38,713 nucleotides of DNA from Kistimonas sp. bin40 (GTDB lineage: Bacteria; Pseudomonadota; Gammaproteobacteria; Pseudomonadales; Endozoicomonadaceae), in contig MPMQ01000026.1 of NCBI GenBank assembly GCA_002238585.1, forward strand, positions 1-38,713, written 5' to 3'. Under the pieces are notes generated by a model. The model ran no database searches and had not been told where the DNA came from. It worked only from the letters and a program-made list of their open reading frames with translations. Numbering within the stretch: position 1 is the stretch's first letter; each line of letters starts with the position of its first letter. This document shows positions 1 to 7,778 of the stretch, in pieces. The translations under genes were made by a program, and so were the position numbers.

Positions 1-50
1 CCAGACAGTCACAAACAGTCACAAACAGTCACAAACAGTCACAAACAGTC
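1..50. repeat. 10-bp tandem repeat at window edge
   Basis: Four exact copies of the decamer acaaacagtc run from 11 to 50, preceded by one diverged copy (ccagacagtc) at 1-10. The array may continue to the left of the window. It lies downstream of the minus-strand ruvX gene. A period of 10 would shift reading frame if the copy number changed, so it is unlikely to be coding. Confidence 0.9.
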
Positions 51-218
51 AGCAGAATGCCCCACCGTGCATGCACTGGATGCGGCCATCGCCGGCCTGA
101 TTTTCGCCAACACCCCCGACGAAGCTGCCTGGCATCCTGGATGGGCACCTCCAAACACCAAACTGGACTTGTGTTCCCGCGCAGTCATTTCCGGACATGC
201 CGATGGAGGCACTGTGCT
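51..218. other. Unassigned stretch downstream of ruvX
   Basis: Between the 10-bp repeat and the ruvX stop codon I recognise no gene. A plus-strand open frame from 67 runs through it and on into ruvX antisense, with no ribosome binding site or family motif. In Pseudomonas relatives pyrR/pyrB often follow ruvX; neither is visible here. Confidence 0.4.
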
Positions 219-683
219 TCAGGATCGCAGCAGCTGGTGTCCTTCATGGCCGTTCATCCAGCTCTCCAGAATCAATCGGGCCGCCTGGGCATCCACCGGC
301 TTGCGGCTGGCAGGGCCTCCTGTCTCTTGCGCCTGCTTTTCCGCCTCAAAGGATGTAAGAAATTCATTGACGCAGTGATAATTGCGGTGGAACCGGGCCG
401 CCAGTCGTCTGCCAAACTGGTGTGCCTGGCGACTCATGTCGGAGTCTGATCCATCTTCGTTGAGTGCCAGGCCGACGATAAAAGCGTCAGGCTGCCACTG
501 CTCTACGATGCGACTGAGAAAGCCCCAGTCCGGGACGCCGGCCTTCGCCGGGACCAGGTGGGCTGCTGTAGCCGTGCGGGTCACGGCCTGGCCTACAGCC
601 ACACCGATCCTGCGTGTGCCAAAATCAAAGCCCATCACGGACTGGTAGGGAGGGAGCTGTATCTTGTCTTGCTTCTGCATCAA
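219..683 (-). CDS. ruvX: RuvX/YqgF, putative pre-16S rRNA nuclease / Holliday junction resolvase-like protein
   Basis: A 154-residue cytoplasmic RNase H-fold protein of the YqgF family, implicated in 16S rRNA 5'-end maturation. The first strand motif GFDFGTRRIGVAVG (about residues 18-31) supplies the first catalytic Asp. The segment VGLALNEDGSDSDMSRQ matches the family's VGLPLNxDG block. The usual DERLTTxEA motif reads NEFLTSFEA here, so the Glu is kept but the preceding Asp is Asn and the Arg is Phe. The C-terminal VDAQAARLILESW supplies the last Asp. It follows yqgE by 24 bases on the same strand, the usual pairing. The altered DER motif is mildly unusual; the family assignment is not in doubt. 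Confidence 0.93.
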   Translation of the reverse strand: MMQKQDKIQLPPYQSVMGFDFGTRRIGVAVGQAVTRTATAAHLVPAKAGVPDWGFLSRIVEQWQPDAFIVGLALNEDGSDSDMSRQAHQFGRRLAARFHRNYHCVNEFLTSFEAEKQAQETGGPASRKPVDAQAARLILESWMNGHEGHQLLRS

Positions 684-707
684 AGGTGCCTGTTTCCGGA
701 CAGCCTC

Positions 708-1289
708 CTAGGCATGTCCCGCTTCTGTACTGATAAGTGAAAGGGTGACCCCGACACGGGCGGCTGCCACTTCCAGCCGCTGTTCCGCCGGAGTGGAAAA
801 CAGGAGCGTTTTGTCGGCGGCGCCGTTGAGCCATGAATTATTGCACAGTTCCTGCTCCAGCTGTCCTGGCCCCCAGCTGGAACAGCCCAGCGAGATCAGG
901 ACTTGAGAGGGACCCTTATCCAGGGCTATGTCGGCCAGTATACTCCTGGACGATGTCAAGGCTATGTCGCCGGTGATGGCCAGCGATGAATCAGGATCCA
1001 GTGCCCCTGTGTAACTGTGCAGCACAAAGCTGGACCCCATGCTGACAGGCCCTCCCATGAATATGCGCTCTGGACAGTTTTTTTTTCGTTGCATCCGCTT
1101 TCCGGGGACGTCAATGCAGGCGAACAAGTCCGTGGTGTTGATATTCAGCGGTCTGTTGATAATCAGCCCCATGGCTCCGCGCTCGTCGTGTGCACACAGG
1201 TAAATAACGGTGCCGCAAAAGCGCGGATCGCTGATATGAGGCATGGCAAGTAGCAAGGAATTGCGGAGCGTTGTCTGAATACTGGTCAT
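708..1289 (-). CDS. yqgE: YqgE/AlgH family protein
   Basis: A conserved protein of about 193 residues of the UPF0301 (YqgE/AlgH) family, with no established enzymatic function. The N-terminus SLLLAMPHISDPRF, then GTVIYLCAHDERGAMGLIINRPL, is the family signature. MGGPVSMGSSFVLH and LGCSSWGPGQLEQEL are the other conserved blocks. A longer frame starts at 1325, but the ATG at 1289 has a GGAGAG Shine-Dalgarno sequence five bases upstream and gives the normal family N-terminus, so I chose it. It lies between tonB and ruvX, as in Pseudomonas-type genomes. Confidence 0.93.
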   Translation of the reverse strand: MTSIQTTLRNSLLLAMPHISDPRFCGTVIYLCAHDERGAMGLIINRPLNINTTDLFACIDVPGKRMQRKKNCPERIFMGGPVSMGSSFVLHSYTGALDPDSSLAITGDIALTSSRSILADIALDKGPSQVLISLGCSSWGPGQLEQELCNNSWLNGAADKTLLFSTPAEQRLEVAAARVGVTLSLISTEAGHA

Positions 1290-1646
1290 TACAGCTCTCC
1301 GGGTTGCCATGTGCCTGTTCAACAACCGATTACCTGGGAGACCGTTCGAGGATAGACCGCCCTGCTGTGAAGTGCCCGGACTTTGCTGTTTTTTACGCTG
1401 ACTCCCGTAACAAGAACCAGGATGCCAGCTATTCCTGTAACCAGCCCGGCCTGTTGATTATCCTTCGGTTTTTAAATCTGTATCCACTCCACTTGTTCAA
1501 TTTTTAACTGAATATCAATGAGTTACATAGCTCAATTGTGAACATTGTTGCCAGCATGCATTCTGGCAAACCAGTGGCTGGTTTTCATTGTCTGCCTACT
1601 CTGTTTCCTTTTCTCTCATCCGGAAAAATTCTGGAGAAGGGGGACG
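1290..1646. other. Spacer between tonB and yqgE with two adjacent inverted repeats
   Basis: There is no credible gene in these 357 bases. Two nearly abutting hairpins are visible: TTGCCAG (1548-1554) pairs with CTGGCAA (1563-1569), and AACCAG (1569-1574) pairs with CTGGTT (1578-1583). Neither is followed by a T-run on the minus strand, so a classical terminator for tonB is not shown. The stretch probably holds the tonB transcript end and the yqgE promoter. Confidence 0.45.
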
Positions 1647-2528
1647 TCAGTCGCGTAGCAGGCCTCCGGGTTCAAAACGCCAGGTCCGTATGATCTCTAT
1701 CATGTCGTAGCTTTGAAGCTCCGGCGGAAAAGACGCAAAGGGCGCTGCCAGGCGGACAATCCTGAGTGCTGCATCGTCCAGTACCTTGTGACCGGATGAG
1801 TGGACAATTTCGACCTTTTCCAGGCTGCCGTTCCTGCGTATCTGGACGGCAAGGCGCAGCTCGCCATAAATACGTTTTTCTCTCGCCCGGGCAGGGTAGT
1901 GGACAGTCCCTACCTGCATCACTTTGCGTCGCCAGGCTTCCTGGTAGAGGATATCGGCCTTGCGGGTTGATGCTGTGTTCATGCGGTGAATGACAGGACG
2001 TCTGGCGTAGGCTTGTCGCTTTTCCAGAAAGTCAGCCTCCAGACTGGCAATATCACTGTCTGGGTCGACGCTGGGTTCCGGCCGTTTCTCCGGGCCTGCC
2101 ACGCCCCAGGGCACTAGCTGTCGTGGAGCCGCAGCACTGGCGTCCGGCCTTCTGACTGTGAGCTGCGTTGATATCTCTGGTGCGCCAGGTGGCGGGTGGA
2201 GCGGCTCCTGCTGGCGCATCACAGGAGCCGGTACTTCACTTTGGAAGGGGGCTTGCTGGTCGTTTGAGGGCAGCACATCGTCTTCCACCGTCCCGCTACC
2301 TATCTGGTTTTCCTGGGCCAGGTAATCAGCCCGGTCCGGTGCCTGGCTGGAGGGAAAGCGAGCCAGGGTGATTTCCAGTGCGCGCGGCGGGCGTGCCGAA
2401 GGCTCCAGCACAAATGCCAGTCCGAACAACAGCGCAAGGTGCATAGCCGCAGCACAAACCAGACACACCGACCACAAGCGGGTGTCACCGGACCAGAAGT
2501 GACCTGCCTGACGGAAACCGGTCGTCAT
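1647..2528 (-). CDS. tonB: TonB-family energy transducer
   Basis: A 293-residue protein with the TonB plan: short cytoplasmic N-terminus, one transmembrane helix near residues 17-38, a proline-rich periplasmic spacer, and a C-terminal TonB domain (about 200-290). The latter carries VHYPARAREKRIYGELRLAV, then VEIVHSSGHKVLDDAAL and the terminal IIRTWRFEP. TonB proteins couple the ExbB/ExbD proton-motive complex to outer-membrane transporters. No exbB or exbD is adjacent; the gene overlaps the end of gshB by 4 bases (ATGA), so it is probably translated with gshB. This gshB-tonB pairing is common in Pseudomonas-like genomes, where such copies may not be the main iron-uptake TonB. Confidence 0.88.
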   Translation of the reverse strand: MTTGFRQAGHFWSGDTRLWSVCLVCAAAMHLALLFGLAFVLEPSARPPRALEITLARFPSSQAPDRADYLAQENQIGSGTVEDDVLPSNDQQAPFQSEVPAPVMRQQEPLHPPPGAPEISTQLTVRRPDASAAAPRQLVPWGVAGPEKRPEPSVDPDSDIASLEADFLEKRQAYARRPVIHRMNTASTRKADILYQEAWRRKVMQVGTVHYPARAREKRIYGELRLAVQIRRNGSLEKVEIVHSSGHKVLDDAALRIVRLAAPFASFPPELQSYDMIEIIRTWRFEPGGLLRD

Positions 2529-3517
2529 GGAATCTTCCGCTCCGCGCCTGCCTCCCTGTGCCTGCGGGGGCGTTTCAACTGCGCGGCAATCACGTCCATG
2601 AGACGCTCTGCTGAATCATCGTCGCGCTCTTGTTCGAGCTGACGCAGCCCGGTCGGGCTGGTGACGTTGACCTCTGTCAGCCAGTCTCCTATGACGTCCA
2701 GGCCGACAAACAGCAGGCCTTTTTCCCGCACAACGGGGCCTACCTGTCGGCTTATCCAGAGGTCTCTCTCTGACAGCGGCTGGCTGACGCCCAGCGCACC
2801 GGCGGCCAGGTTGCCGCGATGTTCGCCTTTTTGCGGAACCCGTGCCAGGGCCCAGGGGGACGGCTCGCCATCAACCAGCAGGATGCGCTTGTCCCCCCTG
2901 GTGATGTCCGGAATGAAAACCTGGGCGATAATCTGGCGCTGTCCGTGGTTCGTCAGAGTTTCCAGTATGACGCCCAGGTTGGGGTCCCCCTTGCGTACCC
3001 GGAACACCGAAGCCCCCCCCATACCATCAAGAGGCTTGTAAACGACATCGTTTTCTTTATGCAGGAAGTCACGTAACCGGTTCATGTTCCGGCTGATCAA
3101 CGAGGGAGGCGAGCACTCTGGAAACAGTGTGGCAAAATGCTTCTCGTTGCAGTCACGCAGGCTCGCTGCCCGGTTGACGACCAGTACACCCTCCCGCTCT
3201 GCCTGTTCCAGAATGTAGGTGCTGTAAAGAAACTCCCTGTCAACCGGCGGATCCTTACGCATCAGGATGGTATCCATATCTGCCAGTTTGCGCGCTTCTC
3301 TGGGCCCAAGGCTGAACCAGTCGCCAGAATCCGGGCGGACCTGCAGGGGAGCCATGTCTCCCATGGCGCATCCTTTTTCCTGGAAAAGGTCTCCCTGCTC
3401 CATATAGAACAAGTGCCATCCTCGTCGCTGGGCAGCCAGTAGCAGGGCCAGGGAGGTGTCTTTTTCAAAGTTGATCCCTGCCAGAGGATCCATGACTATG
3501 GCGAGGCGAATGCTCAT
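2525..3517 (-). CDS. gshB: Glutathione synthetase
   Basis: An ATP-grasp enzyme that joins gamma-glutamylcysteine and glycine to make glutathione in the cytoplasm. The N-terminus MSIRLAIVMDPLAGINFEKDTS, the block TILMRKDPPVDREFLYSTYILEQAE, the ATP-binding DVVYKPLDGMGGASVFRV and the end EVNVTSPTGLRQLE are diagnostic. The frame extends to a GTG at 3529, but the ATG at 3517 gives the standard N-terminus at about the usual length (330 versus about 316 residues). It overlaps tonB by 4 bases and lies 103 bases downstream of the five-gene ATP-grasp cluster, which may matter if that pathway uses thiols. Confidence 0.96.
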   Translation of the reverse strand: MSIRLAIVMDPLAGINFEKDTSLALLLAAQRRGWHLFYMEQGDLFQEKGCAMGDMAPLQVRPDSGDWFSLGPREARKLADMDTILMRKDPPVDREFLYSTYILEQAEREGVLVVNRAASLRDCNEKHFATLFPECSPPSLISRNMNRLRDFLHKENDVVYKPLDGMGGASVFRVRKGDPNLGVILETLTNHGQRQIIAQVFIPDITRGDKRILLVDGEPSPWALARVPQKGEHRGNLAAGALGVSQPLSERDLWISRQVGPVVREKGLLFVGLDVIGDWLTEVNVTSPTGLRQLEQERDDDSAERLMDVIAAQLKRPRRHREAGAERKIP

Positions 3518-3620
3518 GTTCGTGCCCACTGTTTTTCTGTGTCAATGACGTGTCGTGTTACGGCAGCAGAAGGCCGTCCGGGGATGTTCCCTGAGCAGCT
3601 GAAAATACGCAGCCGGGCGG

Positions 3621-4145
3621 TCAGGTGCCGTGTCCCTCGGTCAGGCGTACAAAACTGGCTGTCGCGGGTGCCAGCCCGACGGATGCGTGCACTTCGCCTC
3701 CCTGGCTGCGTATCAGAGCGGCAATCATAGCCTGGTGGTGCGTCAGGTGCAGGGCGGCAAAGCACAGCTCTCGCGCCATGGTCGTTTTCACTTCGACCGA
3801 GACGGGTTTCGACAGCAGCATCTCCGTTTTCATGATGCAGCACTTTTTCAGCTCGCTTTCGCCTATTGATGTCAGCCACAGACGCAGATCGCGGAGTGCT
3901 TTCAATCCTTCAGCCTGGCTGTTCTCCACGGCCCCTCCCCTGTGGCGTACATCATAGTCCGCCGTGCCCGTGTGTGCGGCCTGTCTGAGTGCCTGGTAAT
4001 AATCGATGACATGGCGCAGGTGCTGCCCGATCGAGCTGGATAAAAGGGAGGGATGTGGTGCACTGTAGTCGATGTTTTTCAGGTTCTCGATGCAGCATGT
4101 CAGCTGATCTACTGCCTCGATGTTGCCTTTGACAATAGTGTTCAT
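3621..4145 (-). CDS. DinB/YfiT-like four-helix putative metalloprotein
   Basis: A 174-residue, mostly helical soluble protein with features of the DinB superfamily, whose members include bacillithiol/mycothiol transferases and the DinB domains of EgtB and OvoA. The segment IGQHLRHVIDYYQAL (residues 39-53) supplies candidate metal ligands His42 and His45, and HLTHHQAM (133-140) supplies His133 and His137, giving the three-His arrangement typical of the fold. YDVRHRG and the following ENSQAEG match a DinB subgroup. Its start overlaps the stop of the upstream transporter gene by 4 bases, so it belongs to that operon. A role in thiol or conjugate chemistry is inference from fold and neighbours only. 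Confidence 0.75.
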   Translation of the reverse strand: MNTIVKGNIEAVDQLTCCIENLKNIDYSAPHPSLLSSSIGQHLRHVIDYYQALRQAAHTGTADYDVRHRGGAVENSQAEGLKALRDLRLWLTSIGESELKKCCIMKTEMLLSKPVSVEVKTTMARELCFAALHLTHHQAMIAALIRSQGGEVHASVGLAPATASFVRLTEGHGT

Positions 4146-5356
4146 ATTTCCAGGTCCGCAACGGAGTGTACGGGGGCATTGTTGCGAGAATACAACAAGT
4201 AAAAGAGAGCAAGAGGCGCGCTACACCAGTATATATATGACAAGGTTTGCGATCCTGCTGGCTCCGCGCCCTGAAACATCAGCATCAGGGCCAGTAGCCC
4301 AAAAAAAATGGCTACGCCCATTTGTGTGTACCAGCTTTTGGCCAGAATGCACACCAGCGCATTTCCTGGCTCTATACGGTCAAAAAACAGTTTGTTGAAT
4401 GACAGCCTGAAAAAGCTGGTTGTGAAGGCAATGACAAGTATGGTCGCTGTCAAAAGGGTGGGCTGCACTATGTCGTCTACCAGAGCTCTCAATATCCATG
4501 ACCCTGCGTACAAAACGAGTGCCAGACGAAAGACTCTGATGGCATGGCTGGCGTCGATCCATCGTTTGATAAAGAAAAACAGGAAAGACAGAAGCACGGC
4601 CAGACTGACGACGATCAGCCCCAGACGGGACAGGCTTTGGCTGCCCAGGAAGTAGAGCGACAGGATCCAGAAATAGCTTTCCAGGAACAAAAAGAGGCCA
4701 TCGACAACAAAGACGGGGCGAACCCCTGTCCTTGTCGCCCATTGCCTCAGGTCCATGATGCGAACGGAGGGCGCGGCCAGGGCGGCTGACAGAGGGTGAT
4801 TCGTTTGCCGTGTGCAGGCCAGCGTCAGGCCTATGCCCAGGAGAACAAAGGAGAAAACCAGAACAAGCCAGGCTGTCTGCTGGTTTCCGATCAGCAGTGA
4901 GCCCAGCAGCAGGCCCGTTTTGAGACAGATGGCCACGGTCAACTGGAAATTACCAAAGCGGTTGCCGCTGACAGAGCGGTTTTTGATCATGGTCGGCCGC
5001 GAGACAAACAAGGTACGCAGGGAAAGCCAGTAAAAGCAGCCATAGAAGCCGTTGAGCAAGGCCAGTATCACTATAACGCCGTTTCCGGTCAGGCCAAGTG
5101 CCAGAATAACGGCCGTCACAGCATTGGCTATGTAGGATCCAAGGAGTGTCAGAAGAATAAAAGGACTGGTTCTTATTTTTTCCCAGAGAACAAGGAAACC
5201 AAGAAAACCTGCGCCTGACAGTGAGATAAAGCCTGCCAGCAGTGCCAGCGAGTGGTGCGTACGCCACAAAATCACCGGTATAAAAAACGACAGAAGTCCA
5301 GTGAGAAAGGCGTGGGTTGCAGAAAACTGGTAGAAGTAGGCGGGCCACCGCAACAT
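4142..5356 (-). CDS. MFS-like multi-pass membrane transporter
   Basis: A 404-residue very hydrophobic protein with about 10-12 predicted membrane helices in two halves split by a charged loop near residues 185-215, the usual layout of major facilitator transporters. No substrate motif is recognised. The start codon overlaps the stop of the upstream ATP-grasp gene (TGATG), and its own stop overlaps the start of the DinB-like gene (ATGA), so it is translationally coupled on both sides. The most economical reading is that it exports or imports the product of the two ATP-grasp ligases. Direction and substrate cannot be told from the sequence. Confidence 0.75.
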   Translation of the reverse strand: MLRWPAYFYQFSATHAFLTGLLSFFIPVILWRTHHSLALLAGFISLSGAGFLGFLVLWEKIRTSPFILLTLLGSYIANAVTAVILALGLTGNGVIVILALLNGFYGCFYWLSLRTLFVSRPTMIKNRSVSGNRFGNFQLTVAICLKTGLLLGSLLIGNQQTAWLVLVFSFVLLGIGLTLACTRQTNHPLSAALAAPSVRIMDLRQWATRTGVRPVFVVDGLFLFLESYFWILSLYFLGSQSLSRLGLIVVSLAVLLSFLFFFIKRWIDASHAIRVFRLALVLYAGSWILRALVDDIVQPTLLTATILVIAFTTSFFRLSFNKLFFDRIEPGNALVCILAKSWYTQMGVAIFFGLLALMLMFQGAEPAGSQTLSYIYWCSAPLALFYLLYSRNNAPVHSVADLEI

Positions 5357-6264
5357 CAGAAAGTGTCCGCATGCGTCAGCTCAAGGTTGTCCAGCTTTTG
5401 CAGGCACTTTGAAAGATCTTGTTTTTCACCGTAGCGAGGGTAGTAATGCATTTTGATATAGGGGCGCGAGTTGACCTCCAGAAGTATGCAGTTCTGATCC
5501 TTGTAGCTGTGCTCTATACCTTTTTCCATAATGATGTCTATGCCAAGAATATTGGCTTTGAACAGGGTCAGGATTTCGTTCATAAGTGCCCGGGTATCAT
5601 CTGCCATTTGCTCAAGAGGCACAGTTTGCACGGTACCGCCGGGTTTCAGGGCGATTCTATGGGAAAGGAGGGCGACTTCTCCTTCCGCCAGAACTGTTTC
5701 CAGCGTTTGATGGAAACGCGCCAGAAAGCGTCTGGTGGCGTAGTTCTTTTTCAGGGGTGACATGAAGGGGAACAGCCCCTTTTGTCGCCGGATGTCATTT
5801 TCCTGGTCGATCAGCTGGCTGATACTGTCCCTTCCATTGCCGGTCACCTGGGGCGGGTGCCGATGGAGAACAGACACCACGTCCCCGTTGGCCACCAGCA
5901 CCCGGTAGTTGTGTCCCTTGAGATAGCGCTCCACCACGCTGACCGGCCACCAGAGTTTTACCAGAAATACTGCTTTACACAGCTGCCAGAAGGATGTCAC
6001 AGGGAAGTGGCTGCCGCGTGAGAAACCTCCCACATTCGGTTTTATAACCAGTGGAAAACCCTGATCACGGGCAAATCGAAAGGCGCGCAGGGGGTTGATA
6101 AACACTTGACCCTGTGCATGAGGAATACCGTGACGTGCAAAAACTTCGCGCGCTTGTTTTTTGGAGCGGCAGCTGCGCCTTACAGTCAGGGAGTTATAGT
6201 TGGTGCATCCGTTCATAAACCAGCGCTCAGCACAGGCGTAGAGTATTTTTTTTATCCAGTTCAC
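5356..6264 (-). CDS. ATP-grasp ligase, cyanophycin-synthetase/GshF-like
   Basis: A 302-residue stand-alone ATP-grasp protein. Visible ATP-grasp residues are Lys75 in FPLVIKPNVGG, the hinge VVERYLKGHNYRVLV (Glu112), Asp243 in LGIDII, and the metal ligands Glu263 and Asn265 in LLEVNSRP. The stretch NYRVLVANGDVV followed by VTGNGRDSISQLID closely resembles the ATP-grasp domain of cyanophycin synthetase and bifunctional GshF, which attach amino acids through an acyl phosphate. It lacks the Mur-ligase half of cyanophycin synthetase and the GshA half of GshF. It overlaps the second ligase gene upstream by 4 bases and the transporter downstream by 1 base. Likely an amino acid or peptide ligase; substrates unknown. 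Confidence 0.82.
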   Translation of the reverse strand: MNWIKKILYACAERWFMNGCTNYNSLTVRRSCRSKKQAREVFARHGIPHAQGQVFINPLRAFRFARDQGFPLVIKPNVGGFSRGSHFPVTSFWQLCKAVFLVKLWWPVSVVERYLKGHNYRVLVANGDVVSVLHRHPPQVTGNGRDSISQLIDQENDIRRQKGLFPFMSPLKKNYATRRFLARFHQTLETVLAEGEVALLSHRIALKPGGTVQTVPLEQMADDTRALMNEILTLFKANILGIDIIMEKGIEHSYKDQNCILLEVNSRPYIKMHYYPRYGEKQDLSKCLQKLDNLELTHADTF

Positions 6265-7142
6265 AGAGAAGCACCTTTGTGCAAAACGGTTTTACCATGT
6301 TTCGGACGGGGGGTACTGGCCACCGTGGCAGCCTTGTTCTCCCTGTGTGCCAGCACTTTGCGAAAGAAAATGGAAGTGTCCTTGTCGCGCGGTTCCAGTG
6401 CACCTGTCAGTCGCGCAAAGGCGGTGGTTATCCGGTTCATGGATCGGAGTTTCTGGGGCAGGGAGACATTCTCAGCCAGAAGTGTCAGGGGCATGGGCGT
6501 AAAGAGGTTGATTTCGAAGATCTGGAACCGGCCTTCGCTCAGATCGGTCAGGCTGTCGGCGCGTATGCCAAAGCGTGCGACACGGAAAGGATCCATAGTC
6601 GAGAGGTGATGCCACAAGCTGTCAAGCTGTTCGGCGGACATCTCCCAGGTAATATCCCGGTAACGGGTATTGCCGTTGTGGATCCCATTGACAGGAAATC
6701 GATTGTTTTCGGCGTTGATCGTTTCGGTCACCGACAGCACGGCCCAGGCTCCGGGTTGGGTTTCTGAGACGAGGAAAACCTCGAACTCCCGCTTTCCGGC
6801 AGCCGCCTCCTGGATAAGCCAGCCTATTCTTTTTTCCGGCGAGCGGGCTGCCCGTATCCGGTCAAGCTGCTGCTGGCTATGGGCGCAGCAGACCCCCACC
6901 GAGTTCTGCCCCCACTCAGGTTTGACAAACACAGGGAAGCGGGCAGGTTTCTCTGTGCCTGTATCCCTGTATTGCTCCAGCCGCCAGTGTGCTGGTATGC
7001 GTTGGTTCAGGTCCAGCTTGGAAAAGATTCCCTTGTTGCTGTTGAAATAGCAGGCATTAATCCGGAAGAAGTGCCAAGGCTTCGCTCCCAGTCGGATGCA
7101 ATGCAATATGTAAAAAAATACCTGAAGTGAACGGATCCACAT
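6261..7142 (-). CDS. Second, divergent ATP-grasp-type protein
   Basis: A 293-residue protein with a weaker ATP-grasp signature: Lys74 in FPVFVKPEWGQNSVGV, WLIQEAAAGKREFEVFLV (about 108-124), RFGIRADS (190-197) and the metal-binding IFEINLFTPMP with Glu210 and Asn212. The C-terminal 40 residues are basic and look disordered. The N-terminal 20 residues are hydrophobic and may contact the membrane. It is not similar enough to its neighbour to look like a recent duplicate, so the two probably act on different steps or bonds. Its stop overlaps the next ligase start by 4 bases (ATGA). It starts 24 bases after the small membrane protein gene. Substrate unknown. Confidence 0.75.
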   Translation of the reverse strand: MWIRSLQVFFYILHCIRLGAKPWHFFRINACYFNSNKGIFSKLDLNQRIPAHWRLEQYRDTGTEKPARFPVFVKPEWGQNSVGVCCAHSQQQLDRIRAARSPEKRIGWLIQEAAAGKREFEVFLVSETQPGAWAVLSVTETINAENNRFPVNGIHNGNTRYRDITWEMSAEQLDSLWHHLSTMDPFRVARFGIRADSLTDLSEGRFQIFEINLFTPMPLTLLAENVSLPQKLRSMNRITTAFARLTGALEPRDKDTSIFFRKVLAHRENKAATVASTPRPKHGKTVLHKGASL

Positions 7143-7166
7143 AGCAACACTTTGACGTTAGTGACG

Positions 7167-7685
7167 TTAGTTTCCCCGGTTTTGTTTCTTGCACCCGGAG
7201 CAAAGGGGAAGGTTTATCAGGGCCATGGCAAGGCCGAGAACCCAAATCGAGCAGGCTGCGTAGAACAAGGAGCCACCGTCACTCTTCCCCTCATGAAGCA
7301 CCTTGATACCAAGAGGCGTAAAGAGGTGAAAAAAAACAGCACCTGTCATGATGCTCACCGCCGCAAATCCACCCAGACTGTGCAGGCAGGCGCGATTGCA
7401 ACAGACAGGGAGGCGTACAAAGCGGCCAACCAGGGAGAGTATAACGGGGGAGAGCAAAAGTACAGAAACAAGCAGCTCTGCAGAGCCGACGACACTGGCG
7501 CCCCAGGTGGCGAACCACTGGCCGAATCCTTCACCCAGCACGCCCCCCATCCAGAGTCCTATGGTTTCGAAAATATGTCTTGTATCAGGGTGCCCTGTGA
7601 ATTTGTAGGGCAGGGAAAAGAGGAAAACTTTGGTTATCCAGGCGGTGACCAACCAGCTGAAGACTGCAATGGTGTTCTTTTTCAT
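7167..7685 (-). CDS. Small multi-pass inner-membrane protein, first gene of the ATP-grasp cluster
   Basis: A 172-residue protein with about four hydrophobic helices (near residues 5-25, 55-85, 100-120 and 140-160), layout reminiscent of DoxX-like proteins although I see no decisive motif. The frame extends to 7742, but the ATG at 7685 begins a clean MKKNTIAVFSW membrane start, so I chose it. It lies 24 bases ahead of the first ATP-grasp gene on the same strand and 93 bases downstream of glpX. Function unknown; it may help transport or anchor the ligases. Confidence 0.65.
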   Translation of the reverse strand: MKKNTIAVFSWLVTAWITKVFLFSLPYKFTGHPDTRHIFETIGLWMGGVLGEGFGQWFATWGASVVGSAELLVSVLLLSPVILSLVGRFVRLPVCCNRACLHSLGGFAAVSIMTGAVFFHLFTPLGIKVLHEGKSDGGSLFYAACSIWVLGLAMALINLPLCSGCKKQNRGN

Positions 7686-7778
7686 AACGGTTCCTTGTCG
7701 TCGGTTCCTGTTCTGGCGGGTTCGCCCCTGGCATATCGCCACAGAATTCGGGATGGATTGTCCCTGCCTGTTCGTGTT

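Noticed and set aside
1-50. The 10-bp array as a CRISPR-like structure
   Set aside because: The units are contiguous with no spacers and much shorter than CRISPR repeats.
57-449. Plus-strand frames overlapping the 3' half of ruvX
   Set aside because: They run antisense into a clear ruvX gene and show no motif or start signal.
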